Shown: positions 7,962 to 16,556 of the stretch, in pieces
How positions within the stretch are numbered: the first letter of the stretch is position 1
Layout of the letters: the number at the start of each line of letters is the position of its first letter
DNA from: Lysinibacter cavernae
GTDB lineage: Bacteria > Actinomycetota > Actinomycetes > Actinomycetales > Microbacteriaceae
Assembly: GCF_011758565.1 (NCBI RefSeq)
Contig: NZ_JAAMOX010000001.1
Span: 1,961,838-2,025,837, forward strand
DNA: 64,000 nt
Reading direction: 5' to 3'
Notes under the pieces: generated by a model
Told to the model about the DNA's origin: nothing
Database searches by the model: none
What the model saw: only the letters and a program-made list of their open reading frames with translations
Made by a program: the position numbers and the translations under genes

Positions 7962-9593
7962 ATGTTAGAGTCCAAAGCGTTAAATGCGCAGTCAAGGGGC
8001 TCAGGGGATTCCGTATACGCAAGAGTTGAACTGCTCTTTTTGTCTGAATCTCCCGAGTTGCGCAACTACCTCAAGAAACTCGGTGCTTCGTGGGACGAGG
8101 CCGAGGACATTGTCGCGCAAACTTTCGAGATCTATCTCACTCAATCGCTGGCGGGTAAAGAACCGCATACGAATCCCAAAAGCTATCTCTTCACTATCGC
8201 AAAACGGCAGCTCTTCAAGATTTGGAACGACAAATCCCCAACCGTATCCGTTGAACAGGATTACGTTGAGGTATCCACTCCGTTCATTGATACGGCCACG
8301 GAAAAGCTCGAAAAGACGCTCGTCGGGGCTGCCTTTACGATGCTCCAGCCAATAGATCAGAAAATCGTCTGGATGCTGCTGGTCCAACAGCGCTCGGCAC
8401 AAGAAACGGCCGACGCGCTCGGCTACCAGGTCAACAACACGCGCACGAGGTTTCACCGGGCGAAGCAGACCTTCCGCGAAAATTACCTGAAATTGTATTC
8501 AGAGTCGACCTCAGATCCCGCATGCAAAGACACTTCCGAGCTGCTATCCCGATACGTTCTCGGGTCGGCGCCTGAGTCGCACCGCCGCAAGCTCCACGCT
8601 CACCTTGAACAGTGTGAGCGTTGCACCCGAGTTCTCTCCGAACTCACAGATGAAGCGGCCAGCATCCAGCGCATCCCAATCATCATCTGGGCTCCGGTCG
8701 GCGCAAGCGGACTCCTCGCTACTTCCATGATCTCCGGGGGAACATCAGCCAAAGCCGCAGCGATGTCGCTGCTTGCACAGAAGCTGCTCATTGGCGGTGT
8801 CGGCGCGGCCCTCGTCACAGCGGGCATTGTCATGATTGCCACTTCGCAAGGCGAGCAGTCAACGGCGCTCGAGCAGCCTGCCCCAACGGCTTCGGCGTCA
8901 GCCCAAGCCACAGCGGAGCCAACAATCAATCCGGCTCCAGTTCCTGCCACAGAAGAAACCCGGCCGCAGCAGCGCGCGGCGCCATACTCGGTGCCCGAAG
9001 TTCCGGACAAACTGCTCGCAGTGACTCCAGAACTCACTCAGCTAGACACTCCGCTCCCCGGCAAAACCGAGGCTTGGAGCATGAGCGCCCAAAACGTGAC
9101 ATCCACTTACGAACTTCCAATATTCCTCGAGATACGCGGCGTCGAGCAAAGCGACAGCGACGAGACTCTGTACCTCACGCTCAAGTCCGACAGCGGAGAA
9201 ATTGTCTCAAACCTGCCGATCGCTGAGGCCTTGGGGCACTCCGTCAAGGTTTCCACAATCAACCCGAATGAATCAGTGAGCGTTTCCGGAGAGCTGTCTC
9301 GTCCGCTATCCGACAGCGACCAATCACTCTCGGCGAACATGGACTTCCGATTCAGCTCAGAGGCGACGTTGCCGGATATCGATGACGAAACAAATCCTCC
9401 CCCGCAGAAGCATCAGCCACCGAGCGATCGTCCTGGCACAAATCCGCCCGGTGCAGACCGTGATGGAGGCCAAGGACTTACTCTCACGGGGCAATCCGTC
9501 ACCAGCTTTGTCACAATCGGCCTTGGCCTTCTGTTGCTCGGCTACGCGCTCATTCGACGTCGACGCGACACCGGCGAAACGAAACCACTCTAA
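7962..9593 (+). CDS. ECF sigma factor fused to anti-sigma zinc finger, membrane helix, subunit-like ectodomain and LTLTG sorting-type tail
   Basis: A 543-aa protein with unusual order: sigma-70 region 2 (about 24-95, with DEAEDIVAQTFEIYL), region 4 helix-turn-helix (about 115-175), a ZAS-type anti-sigma finger (Cys188, then H214-x3-C218-x2-C221), a TM helix (about 275-293), a Pro/Ala-rich linker (303-340), an ectodomain (about 365-470), and a C-terminus with LTLTG (506-510), a hydrophobic helix (512-531) and RRRR. The ending matches a sortase signal, or alternatively a second membrane anchor. ATG at 7962 with GGGGTGAG upstream. Divergent from the SipW/TasA operon it probably controls. No separate anti-sigma gene or sortase is nearby. 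Confidence 0.85.
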   Translation: MLESKALNAQSRGSGDSVYARVELLFLSESPELRNYLKKLGASWDEAEDIVAQTFEIYLTQSLAGKEPHTNPKSYLFTIAKRQLFKIWNDKSPTVSVEQDYVEVSTPFIDTATEKLEKTLVGAAFTMLQPIDQKIVWMLLVQQRSAQETADALGYQVNNTRTRFHRAKQTFRENYLKLYSESTSDPACKDTSELLSRYVLGSAPESHRRKLHAHLEQCERCTRVLSELTDEAASIQRIPIIIWAPVGASGLLATSMISGGTSAKAAAMSLLAQKLLIGGVGAALVTAGIVMIATSQGEQSTALEQPAPTASASAQATAEPTINPAPVPATEETRPQQRAAPYSVPEVPDKLLAVTPELTQLDTPLPGKTEAWSMSAQNVTSTYELPIFLEIRGVEQSDSDETLYLTLKSDSGEIVSNLPIAEALGHSVKVSTINPNESVSVSGELSRPLSDSDQSLSANMDFRFSSEATLPDIDDETNPPPQKHQPPSDRPGTNPPGADRDGGQGLTLTGQSVTSFVTIGLGLLLLGYALIRRRRDTGETKPL

Positions 9594-9638
9594 CTGCAAA
9601 GTTGAGCGCTTCGGGCAACCCTCGCAAAAACGCGGCGG

Positions 9639-10643
9639 TTATTTGCCTTTGAGGAGACCGCGCAGCTTGCTCAGTGTGCGGCGGGCGAACGGGAGTGCCT
9701 TCGAGTAGAAGCCATACCAACCGTTGAGAGGCTTATCCCACGTACCAGCCAACATGTTCTCGTGGTCGGCAAAACCGAATTTGAACTGCGAGACACCGTC
9801 GTTGAGCAGGCCGTTGAAGTCGTAGCGAGTAATTCCCTGCTGCTTCATCGCCGTAATCGCGGTCCACTTCAGGTTGTAGTTTGCTTTTAAGCGCTGACCG
9901 TCGTCGTTCATGCCGCCGTACAACTCAAACGCGGTCGAATCACTCGCCGCGAGCCACAGGAAGGCAACAACAGATTCGCCCTGGAACGCTGCAAACACGG
10001 GAGAAGCATCCCCAAGATTATCGAAAACGTCGAAGTAGTACTCGTCAACGTGGATGCCGAAATGTGCACGCTCCGCGGTCTGGCGATAGACTGCAAGACA
10101 TTTGCCAAGCTCGTCGCGCGTCACCCTGCGAAATTCAAGCGCCTCTTTTGCCGACTTCCGAATGTACTGTCGAGTCTTCTTCGACATAGCCGCTTGTAAT
10201 TCGTCCTCGGATTTGTTGAGATCGAGGATCAGCGTGCGCGGGATGAGAATGGTGTTATCGGTAAATCGCCAGCCGTCGGCCACGAGGCGGGTCGCTGGCT
10301 CGGAATCTGCATCCCAATCGGGTTCGATACTGAGCACAACAGCGCCTCGAGAGCGAACGAACGACTCAACCTGTGCCAAGACATCGGACGAACGGCCCGG
10401 AATTGTTTGCGGACCACGGGCGATGTAAGCCAACGAACGGAGTGGCCAAGGAAGCGAGCGGAAGAGCACCTGGGCCGAACCAATGAGTTCGTCACCATCG
10501 TGCACGAGAAGACGTTCGACCGTCCAGTTATGCTCCGCTTTGGTCTGTCCCCAGCCCCAAAGCTGCAGCGGGTTGCCGTCGTGGAGGTTCACCGCTTCGT
10601 CCCACAGGACGCGGTCGGTGCACTGGTCAACGCGAAGAGTCAT
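9639..10643 (-). CDS. FemAB/FemX-type peptidoglycan bridge aminoacyltransferase
   Basis: The 334-aa protein has the two-lobed GNAT-like fold of the Fem family, seen in the early WGWGQTKAEHNW segment, the long positively charged helix KKTRQYIRKSAKEALEFRR, and the C-terminal ELYGGMND...YNLKWTAI...YDFNGL region. Such enzymes add amino acids from aminoacyl-tRNA to lipid II or nascent peptidoglycan to form the interpeptide bridge on the cytoplasmic face. It is convergent with the sigma fusion gene 45 bp away and downstream of pcrA on the same strand (115-bp gap). The amino acid added cannot be told from sequence. Confidence 0.85.
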   Translation of the reverse strand: MTLRVDQCTDRVLWDEAVNLHDGNPLQLWGWGQTKAEHNWTVERLLVHDGDELIGSAQVLFRSLPWPLRSLAYIARGPQTIPGRSSDVLAQVESFVRSRGAVVLSIEPDWDADSEPATRLVADGWRFTDNTILIPRTLILDLNKSEDELQAAMSKKTRQYIRKSAKEALEFRRVTRDELGKCLAVYRQTAERAHFGIHVDEYYFDVFDNLGDASPVFAAFQGESVVAFLWLAASDSTAFELYGGMNDDGQRLKANYNLKWTAITAMKQQGITRYDFNGLLNDGVSQFKFGFADHENMLAGTWDKPLNGWYGFYSKALPFARRTLSKLRGLLKGK

Positions 10644-10758
10644 TACTTCAGCCTATCTGGAGAGGTTGGGAAGGTGCCTCTGGCCAGCCGAGAGCCGGCA
10701 AGCTCTTCAAGGCCAACAGGCATCTGGATACTGCGAGAGATGAGGGAATGCGGACGGA

Positions 10759-13383
10759 TCACTCGGTTTCGGAGTCGTCAAGCTTCTCGATCGGCGCGAT
10801 CTTGATAAGTAGCTTTTTGTTGCCAACCTGATCGAAGGTGACATGAGCAATTCGCTTTGTGCCAACGCCGGTAACGTCGTCGACGCGGCCCTCACCAAAG
10901 TCGGTGTGCCGGATACGGTCGCCCCGCTGCAGTTCAAGATCGCCATTATCACGGACCTGCCCCGTAATCGTGTTGGGGAACAAGGATGCCGTTGAGGATT
11001 CACCGGGAAGCTCACCGCGGGCTGCGGCAGCGCGAGCCTTTTTCGCTTCACGCCACTTATCAAGGCTGCTGCGCATGTTTCCGGATGCCGGCTCTGAGAC
11101 AGCGGCAGACGAGCCTCCGCCAGCGCCAAAACCAACGGAGGACGTGGGCTCGGTGCTGCGACGCGCGTAACTGTTTGAACCGCCAAAGCCCGAACCCTGG
11201 CCACCACGCTGCGCGTTAAGCGCGCGCGGTTGGGTGCCTCCGCGACTGGTCACCATGCCGGGCGACTGGCGCCAGGCGATGAGGTCCGCAGGAATCTCTT
11301 GCAGGAACCGGCTTGGCATGGCAACCGACACTTCGCCGTACTGAGAGCGAGTCATCGCAAGTGAGAGGTACAGCTTTTCGCGGGCACGGGTGATGCCAAC
11401 GTAGAACAGTCGTCGTTCTTCGGATGGGCCGCCGGCCTCGTCGGCCGACATCTGGTGCGGAAGCAGGCCCTCTTCAACGCCGGTGATAAATACAGCCCGG
11501 TATTCGAGCCCCTTTGCCGTGTGCAGCGTCATGAGCGACACCGTCCCGCTCGTCGAATCGAGGTCGTCGGCAGCTGCTACCAGAGAGACCTCGGTGAGGA
11601 AGTCAACGAGCGTGCCGGTTGGGTTATTGCGGCTAAATTCTTTGGTGACCGCCAGCAATTCGTCAATGTTCTCGGCACGGGCCTCGTCTTGCGGATCTTT
11701 GCTGTTGCGCAGTAGCTCGAGGTAGCCGGTCTGCTTCATGAGGTAATCGAGGATGTCGCTGACCGGCGTGACCTTGACGTTTGCGTCTTGCGCAGGTGGG
11801 GCCGCCGCCGGGTCTGGGTTGAGGTCGTCACGGTCGTCATCAACAACCTCGCCCGAAAGCGCCATGCTTGTGGCGTGGTCCAAGATTCCTGAGAGGTTGA
11901 GGATGGCCGTGCGGACCTTTGGCCCAAAGCCGAGCTCGCCCGCGCGGCGCATGGCATCGCGGAACGAAACCTGCTGGTCTTCGGCAAAACCGGAGAGCTG
12001 AGCCTCGGTCATCGGCCCGATGCCCCGCTTTGGGGCGTTGAGGATGCGACGCAGCGCGTACTCGTCGTACGGGTTAGCCACCGTGATGAGGTAGGCGATC
12101 GCATCCTTAATTTCGGCGCGTTCGTAGAACTTCGTTCCGCCGAGCACACGATAGGGGATGCCCTCGCGGATGAAAATCTCTTCGAGCGCGCGCGTCTGCG
12201 CGTTGGTGCGGTAGAACACCGCCATGTCACGATAGCCGAAGCCCTTATTGTGCAGCTCGTTGATTTCGTCGGCGATGAATCTCGCCTCGTCATGCCCAGA
12301 GTAACCAGTGAACCCAGTGATTTTTTCGCCCTCGCCGATGGCGGTCCAGAGCTTTTTCTCTTTGCGATCGAAGTTATTTGAGATGACCGCGTTGGCAGCA
12401 CTCAGGATGTTTTGCGTTGACCGATAGTTCTGCTCAAGCAGGACAACCTCGGCGCCTGGGTAGTCCTTTTCAAACTCAACGATGTTGCGGATATCCGCAC
12501 CGCGGAACGCATAAATAGACTGGTCGGAGTCGCCAACGACGGTGAGACTCGCGCCGGGAATCGAGCCGTCTGCAGCTATGTCTCTCGGGGCATATTCAAA
12601 TGCCGCAGCGGCGACTACCTCAGGCGAAACAGGCCGTGTGAGTTCACGAATAAGCGCGTATTGAGCGTGGTTGGTGTCTTGGTATTCGTCAACAAGAATA
12701 TGACGAAATCGGCGCTGATACAGTGCCGCAATTTCGGGGAATGACCTGAATAGGTACACAACCTGGCCAATGAGATCGTCGAAGTCAAAAGCGTGCGCGC
12801 GGTTAAGCTCTTGGGTGTATTTACGGAACACCTCAAGGAACGCCTGGTCTCGGGGATCTGAGAGGTTGGCAGTGCGAGCGAAGGCGTCAACATCGGTGAG
12901 CTCATTCTTGAGCCCCGAGATTCTGCTTGCAACACCGGCGGGGGTAAGACCCAAGTGGTCAAGGTCAAGGCCTTTGATGATGCGCTTAATGAGCGCACGC
13001 GAGTCGGCGGAATCGTAGATGGTGAAACTCTTGAGGTATCCAAATCGTTCGGCCTCGCGACGAAGAATGCGAACGCACGCAGAGTGGAAGGTTGAGATCC
13101 ACATTCCCTCTGAAGCCTGCCCAAGAAGCTGTTCAACACGCTCGCGCATTTCGGCAGCGGCCTTATTGGTGAAGGTGATGGCAAGGATTTGGCTCGGCCA
13201 GGCTTCACGCGACTGAATGAGGCTCGCGATGCGATGCGTCAGCACCCGAGTTTTGCCAGAACCGGCGCCGGCCACAATGAGCAGGGCAGGGCCACGGTAC
13301 TCAACAGCACGCTTTTGCCCAGGGTTGAGACCTGCTGTGAAGTCGTCTGAGGCGGATTCTTCGAACAAGGGAGGCAGAGTCAT
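10759..13383 (-). CDS. pcrA: ATP-dependent DNA helicase PcrA/UvrD
   Basis: SF1A helicase of 874 aa for DNA repair and replication-fork maintenance. Motifs in order: Q-motif LNPGQKRAVE (19-28), Walker A AGAGSGKT (38-45), DEXX box VDEYQD (231-236), GDSDQSIYAFRGA (284-296), QNYRS (318-322), LMTLHTAKGLEYRAVF, and motif VI VGITRAREKLYLS. The C-terminal segment after a Gly/Ser-rich linker ends in the family's Tudor-like region (GDRIRHTDFGEGRV). A roughly 25-residue insertion sits between motifs II and III (253-278). Confidence 0.96.
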   Translation of the reverse strand: MTLPPLFEESASDDFTAGLNPGQKRAVEYRGPALLIVAGAGSGKTRVLTHRIASLIQSREAWPSQILAITFTNKAAAEMRERVEQLLGQASEGMWISTFHSACVRILRREAERFGYLKSFTIYDSADSRALIKRIIKGLDLDHLGLTPAGVASRISGLKNELTDVDAFARTANLSDPRDQAFLEVFRKYTQELNRAHAFDFDDLIGQVVYLFRSFPEIAALYQRRFRHILVDEYQDTNHAQYALIRELTRPVSPEVVAAAAFEYAPRDIAADGSIPGASLTVVGDSDQSIYAFRGADIRNIVEFEKDYPGAEVVLLEQNYRSTQNILSAANAVISNNFDRKEKKLWTAIGEGEKITGFTGYSGHDEARFIADEINELHNKGFGYRDMAVFYRTNAQTRALEEIFIREGIPYRVLGGTKFYERAEIKDAIAYLITVANPYDEYALRRILNAPKRGIGPMTEAQLSGFAEDQQVSFRDAMRRAGELGFGPKVRTAILNLSGILDHATSMALSGEVVDDDRDDLNPDPAAAPPAQDANVKVTPVSDILDYLMKQTGYLELLRNSKDPQDEARAENIDELLAVTKEFSRNNPTGTLVDFLTEVSLVAAADDLDSTSGTVSLMTLHTAKGLEYRAVFITGVEEGLLPHQMSADEAGGPSEERRLFYVGITRAREKLYLSLAMTRSQYGEVSVAMPSRFLQEIPADLIAWRQSPGMVTSRGGTQPRALNAQRGGQGSGFGGSNSYARRSTEPTSSVGFGAGGGSSAAVSEPASGNMRSSLDKWREAKKARAAAARGELPGESSTASLFPNTITGQVRDNGDLELQRGDRIRHTDFGEGRVDDVTGVGTKRIAHVTFDQVGNKKLLIKIAPIEKLDDSETE

Positions 13384-13395
13384 TGTGCCTCCAGT

Positions 13396-14493
13396 CTACG
13401 GTGAGGGGCTGACACTCGCTCGGGAGTTCGAGCCCAGCACTCGAACAGCCAGATCGGGATGGTCGCAGAACACCCCGTCGACGCCCGAACGCATGAGTAG
13501 CTCAAACTCTTGTTCCCAATCGCCGTAATCGTTTTTTCCAGCGGCTGACCTGAACCCGCGATGCAAAAATGCGTTCTCTGGTCGCAACGTCCAGGTATAC
13601 AGTTCAAGGCCGTGGTCGTGCACGCGGTCGATAACGTGACGATCTAACATAACAGGTCCTCGGTCACCGATCAGCAAACGCTTTGGTACGCTCACCCCCT
13701 GAACCGGCACATGCGTTGCAGTCCCACGGGCAAGGCCAGCGAGGCCGTCCTCGGTCAACGAGGAGGCGTACGGCAACGCATTCTGACCGAGGAAGGCGAC
13801 TTCGTCGGCTGGAGCGCCGGAATCCTCAACAAGATAGACAAGCTTGCCGCCAATGCCTCGCCGCCGAATTTGAGTCAGCACACGCCGCTCGAAGGATTCT
13901 ACGACCAACAGATCTGCTTGCTTTCTGGGGTCTGCCCATCCACAGCGGGCAAGCTCATCGGCAAACAACGCATCAAGTGAAAGCCCCTCTGCCTCAAAAT
14001 ATGAGGCGTGCTTTATCTCGGCGACCAGGATGATGGGCTTACCTCGTGAGGCGGCCGCATCCAGGAGACCGAGGAGATCGGTGAATCGAAGGATTGGGAA
14101 CTGATCGTTATAAGCCGCGCTCTGCGGTCGACGATCCCCCAGGCGTTCGCGAGCCCGCAACGTAGAAAGTTCGGCCCAGGTAAAGTCCTCGGTAAACCAG
14201 CCATCAAACTCAACACCGTCAATCGTTTTTGTCGTGCGGCGCGACTCAAACTCTGGATGCTCGGACACATTGGTGGTCGTCGAGATCTCGTTCTCATGCC
14301 GGATAACGAGCACCCCATCACGAGTCGCCACGAGGTCAGGCTCGAGCGCATCCGCACCCTGTTCGATGGCCAGCTCATAAGCCTCTCTGGTGTGCTCCGG
14401 CCGATAGCCGCTGGCCCCTCGATGCCCGATGATCAGTGGACGCGTTGCTGGGAGATGGGGCGCAGGCAGAGGCATACTCGAAGACTCAATCAC
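13396..14493 (-). CDS. glycerophosphodiester phosphodiesterase
   Basis: 365-aa GDPD-family enzyme that hydrolyses glycerophosphodiesters to glycerol-3-phosphate and an alcohol. The catalytic signature is clear: HRGASGYRPEHT (His24, Arg25), ALEPDL (Glu51/Asp53) and VIRHEN (His66). No signal peptide is seen, so it is probably cytoplasmic. The GTG at 14493 and the ATG at 14475 are both possible starts and neither has a strong ribosome binding site. It lies 12 bp upstream of pcrA on the same strand. Confidence 0.92.
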   Translation of the reverse strand: MIESSSMPLPAPHLPATRPLIIGHRGASGYRPEHTREAYELAIEQGADALEPDLVATRDGVLVIRHENEISTTTNVSEHPEFESRRTTKTIDGVEFDGWFTEDFTWAELSTLRARERLGDRRPQSAAYNDQFPILRFTDLLGLLDAAASRGKPIILVAEIKHASYFEAEGLSLDALFADELARCGWADPRKQADLLVVESFERRVLTQIRRRGIGGKLVYLVEDSGAPADEVAFLGQNALPYASSLTEDGLAGLARGTATHVPVQGVSVPKRLLIGDRGPVMLDRHVIDRVHDHGLELYTWTLRPENAFLHRGFRSAAGKNDYGDWEQEFELLMRSGVDGVFCDHPDLAVRVLGSNSRASVSPSP

Positions 14494-14642
14494 GGGGCCA
14501 CACTAACACTGCAGGGTGAACGCGGGGTTTACAGCCGAGCGAAGACCCGCAATGCCATACACACAGCGGATTCCCGACGAGTTCGACTACGATAGACGCA
14601 ATACGTTTCCCGTCCCCAATTGAAAGAGAACGAGAACACCAC

Positions 14643-15494
14643 ATGGCGCTCGACAACCCGGCCCTCTCGCGCAATCCCGCGCTCAACGGAACCGCAAACC
14701 GTACCCTGAGTGCGGATGAGCTGAACCGCATCTACTCGCAGCCCTCGGCAACCCCCAACCGTCCGGGCATTGACCAGCCACAGCAAACCTCGCCACAGGC
14801 GCCGCAAATTGCGGGCAGCGACGACCCAATGACCTACGAAGACACCCTCGCAAAGACCGCGGGGCTCTTCATCATTCTCGTGGCAACTGCCGTCGTTGGA
14901 TGGACCTTCCCCGACGTCGCGTTCCCAGCAGCAATCGTGGGCCTCGGGCTCGGGCTGTGGGCATCGTTCAAGCGCAAGCCTTCGGTTCCGCTCTACATCG
15001 CGTACGCGGCAGTGCAGGGCCTCTTTATTGGAGGCATCTCCTACGTTTTCGAAAGCATGTGGGACGGCATCGTTACGCAGGCCGTTCTTGCAACGCTCTC
15101 GGTCTTCGCCGTTGTTCTGCTGCTCTTCCGCAGCGGCAAGGTACGCACCTCGCCAAAGATGACCAAGATCTTCATCATCGCGGCAAGCGGTTACCTCGTT
15201 TTCTCACTGCTCAACTTTGCGCTGAGCATGTTCCAGGTTCCCGGCTTTGACACCATGTTTGGTGCTCGCGACATCACCATTGCCGGAATCCCGCTCGGCG
15301 TTGTCATCGGAATCCTCGCGATTCTCATGGCAAGCTACTCGCTCGTCATGGACTTCGAGTTTGTGAAGAACGGCGTTGAGGCCCGCGCGCCACGCGTATA
15401 CGGATGGACCGCGGCCTTCGGCCTGATGGTCACCATCATCTGGCTCTACGTTGAGTTCCTGCGCCTCATTGCGATCATGCGAGGCAACAACTAA
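14643..15494 (+). CDS. Bax inhibitor-1/YccA family membrane protein
   Basis: 283 aa: a 60-residue polar N-terminus rich in Asn/Pro/Gln, then about seven hydrophobic segments from residue 70 to the end, matching the BI-1/YccA family in actinomycetes (LAKTAGLFIILV, YGWTAAFGLMVTIIWLY near the end). Its exact role in bacteria is unsettled. ATG at 14643 follows AAAGAGAACGAG. Divergent from the glycerophosphodiesterase gene. Confidence 0.88.
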   Translation: MALDNPALSRNPALNGTANRTLSADELNRIYSQPSATPNRPGIDQPQQTSPQAPQIAGSDDPMTYEDTLAKTAGLFIILVATAVVGWTFPDVAFPAAIVGLGLGLWASFKRKPSVPLYIAYAAVQGLFIGGISYVFESMWDGIVTQAVLATLSVFAVVLLLFRSGKVRTSPKMTKIFIIAASGYLVFSLLNFALSMFQVPGFDTMFGARDITIAGIPLGVVIGILAILMASYSLVMDFEFVKNGVEARAPRVYGWTAAFGLMVTIIWLYVEFLRLIAIMRGNN

Positions 15495-15502
15495 GACTCC
15501 GC

Positions 15503-15536
15503 TGTAGCATGTGGTTATCACTAGCCACATGCTACA
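15503..15536 (+). terminator. hairpin between the BI-1 and LRV/DUF4190 genes
   Basis: A perfect 12-bp inverted repeat (TGTAGCATGTGG/CCACATGCTACA) with a 10-nt loop, directly before the ribosome binding site of the next gene. There is no T-run, so it may be an attenuator or transcript-stabilising hairpin rather than a full terminator. Confidence 0.5.
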
Positions 15537-15548
15537 AAGGAGCCTCTC

Positions 15549-16484
15549 GTGGATGCCACAGATCACCACGCGCGCAAACAACTTGCCGACCCGGCCACAC
15601 CGGCCGAGGCCCTAGCGGATATCGCTTACGACCATCCACACCTACGGCCTCAAATCGAGGCCCACCCAAACGTTTACCCTGGCCTGCTCGATTGGCTTAC
15701 CGAGTACGGGCTCCCGCTCACCCCTGTTCCAACAGAGGTCGCAGTAGTGCCTCCGGCGCAGCGCCATGCCGAGGCCGAAGCACATCATGCCGCCCATGCA
15801 GCAGCGCACCTGGCCCGCGTTGAAGAACGTGCACGAGCGCATCACGCCCGCGAAGAAGAGCGGGCACGTCCCAAGAACTTGGCCGCAAATACTGACCACT
15901 CCGCTCAGCCTGTATCACCCGTTCTCCCTGCTGCCATTCAGCCGCACGCTCCGGCCGCCGCCGCAGAGCACCAGCTTCCATCCGCTGGCCCCGCAGCTGC
16001 GCCGCCGGCGACCACCAGATTCGAAGCTGTTCCACCGGCTGGGAACGGGCCGTCTGCGGGTACATATCCGGTTGTAGGCCCTGAGACCACACGATTCCCC
16101 TCAGTACCCCACGATGGGCCTCGCAGGGCTGGAGTGCCGGACACCGGGAACTCGCAGCTACCGAGCTTCGAGAAACTGCTCAACCAGCCGCATACGGTAC
16201 CGTTTACCGGTCAGCAACAGGTTCAGACCAGCAAAGGGCGACCCCAGGTACGTCCGGATGCGCCCATGAACGTGTACGCCGTTCTGGCCATTATCTTCTG
16301 CCTCGGATGGCTTGGAATCGTCTTTGGCCTCATTGCAAAGAGCAAAATTCGGGCAACCGGAGAACGTGGCTGGGCGCTAGCGCACTGGGGCATCATCATT
16401 GGAACGACCTTCACGGTTTTGGCGGTCCTCGGTGTCGCCGCAGTGTTTGTGTTGGGACTGCTTGGCTATACCATTTTGAGGTAG
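15549..16484 (+). CDS. variant leucine-rich repeat / DUF4190 membrane protein
   Basis: 311 aa. The N-terminus (about 1-60: LADPATPAEALADIA...RPQIEAHPNVYPGLLDWL) is the LRV-type segment common in actinobacterial proteins of unknown function. A long Ala/Pro/His-rich disordered middle follows. The C-terminus (about 237-310) is a DUF4190-type pair of TM helices (VYAVLAIIFCLGWLGIVFGL...GIIIGTTFTVLAVLG). GTG at 15549 has AAAGGAG 6 nt upstream. Function unknown. Confidence 0.75.
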   Translation: MDATDHHARKQLADPATPAEALADIAYDHPHLRPQIEAHPNVYPGLLDWLTEYGLPLTPVPTEVAVVPPAQRHAEAEAHHAAHAAAHLARVEERARAHHAREEERARPKNLAANTDHSAQPVSPVLPAAIQPHAPAAAAEHQLPSAGPAAAPPATTRFEAVPPAGNGPSAGTYPVVGPETTRFPSVPHDGPRRAGVPDTGNSQLPSFEKLLNQPHTVPFTGQQQVQTSKGRPQVRPDAPMNVYAVLAIIFCLGWLGIVFGLIAKSKIRATGERGWALAHWGIIIGTTFTVLAVLGVAAVFVLGLLGYTILR

Positions 16485-16509
16485 CCGTTTGACACGGCGA
16501 TCACAACAA

Positions 16510-16546
16510 AAAGGCCCCTACTCGCAGCGCGAGCAGGGGCCTTTTC
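16510..16546. terminator. bidirectional terminator between the LRV/DUF4190 gene and guaA
   Basis: GC-rich hairpin AAAAGGCCCCT...AGGGGCCTTTT with an inner CTCG/CGAG pair, A-tract and T-tract on either side, between convergent genes. Confidence 0.92.
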
Positions 16547-16556
16547 GTTCAGGGAG

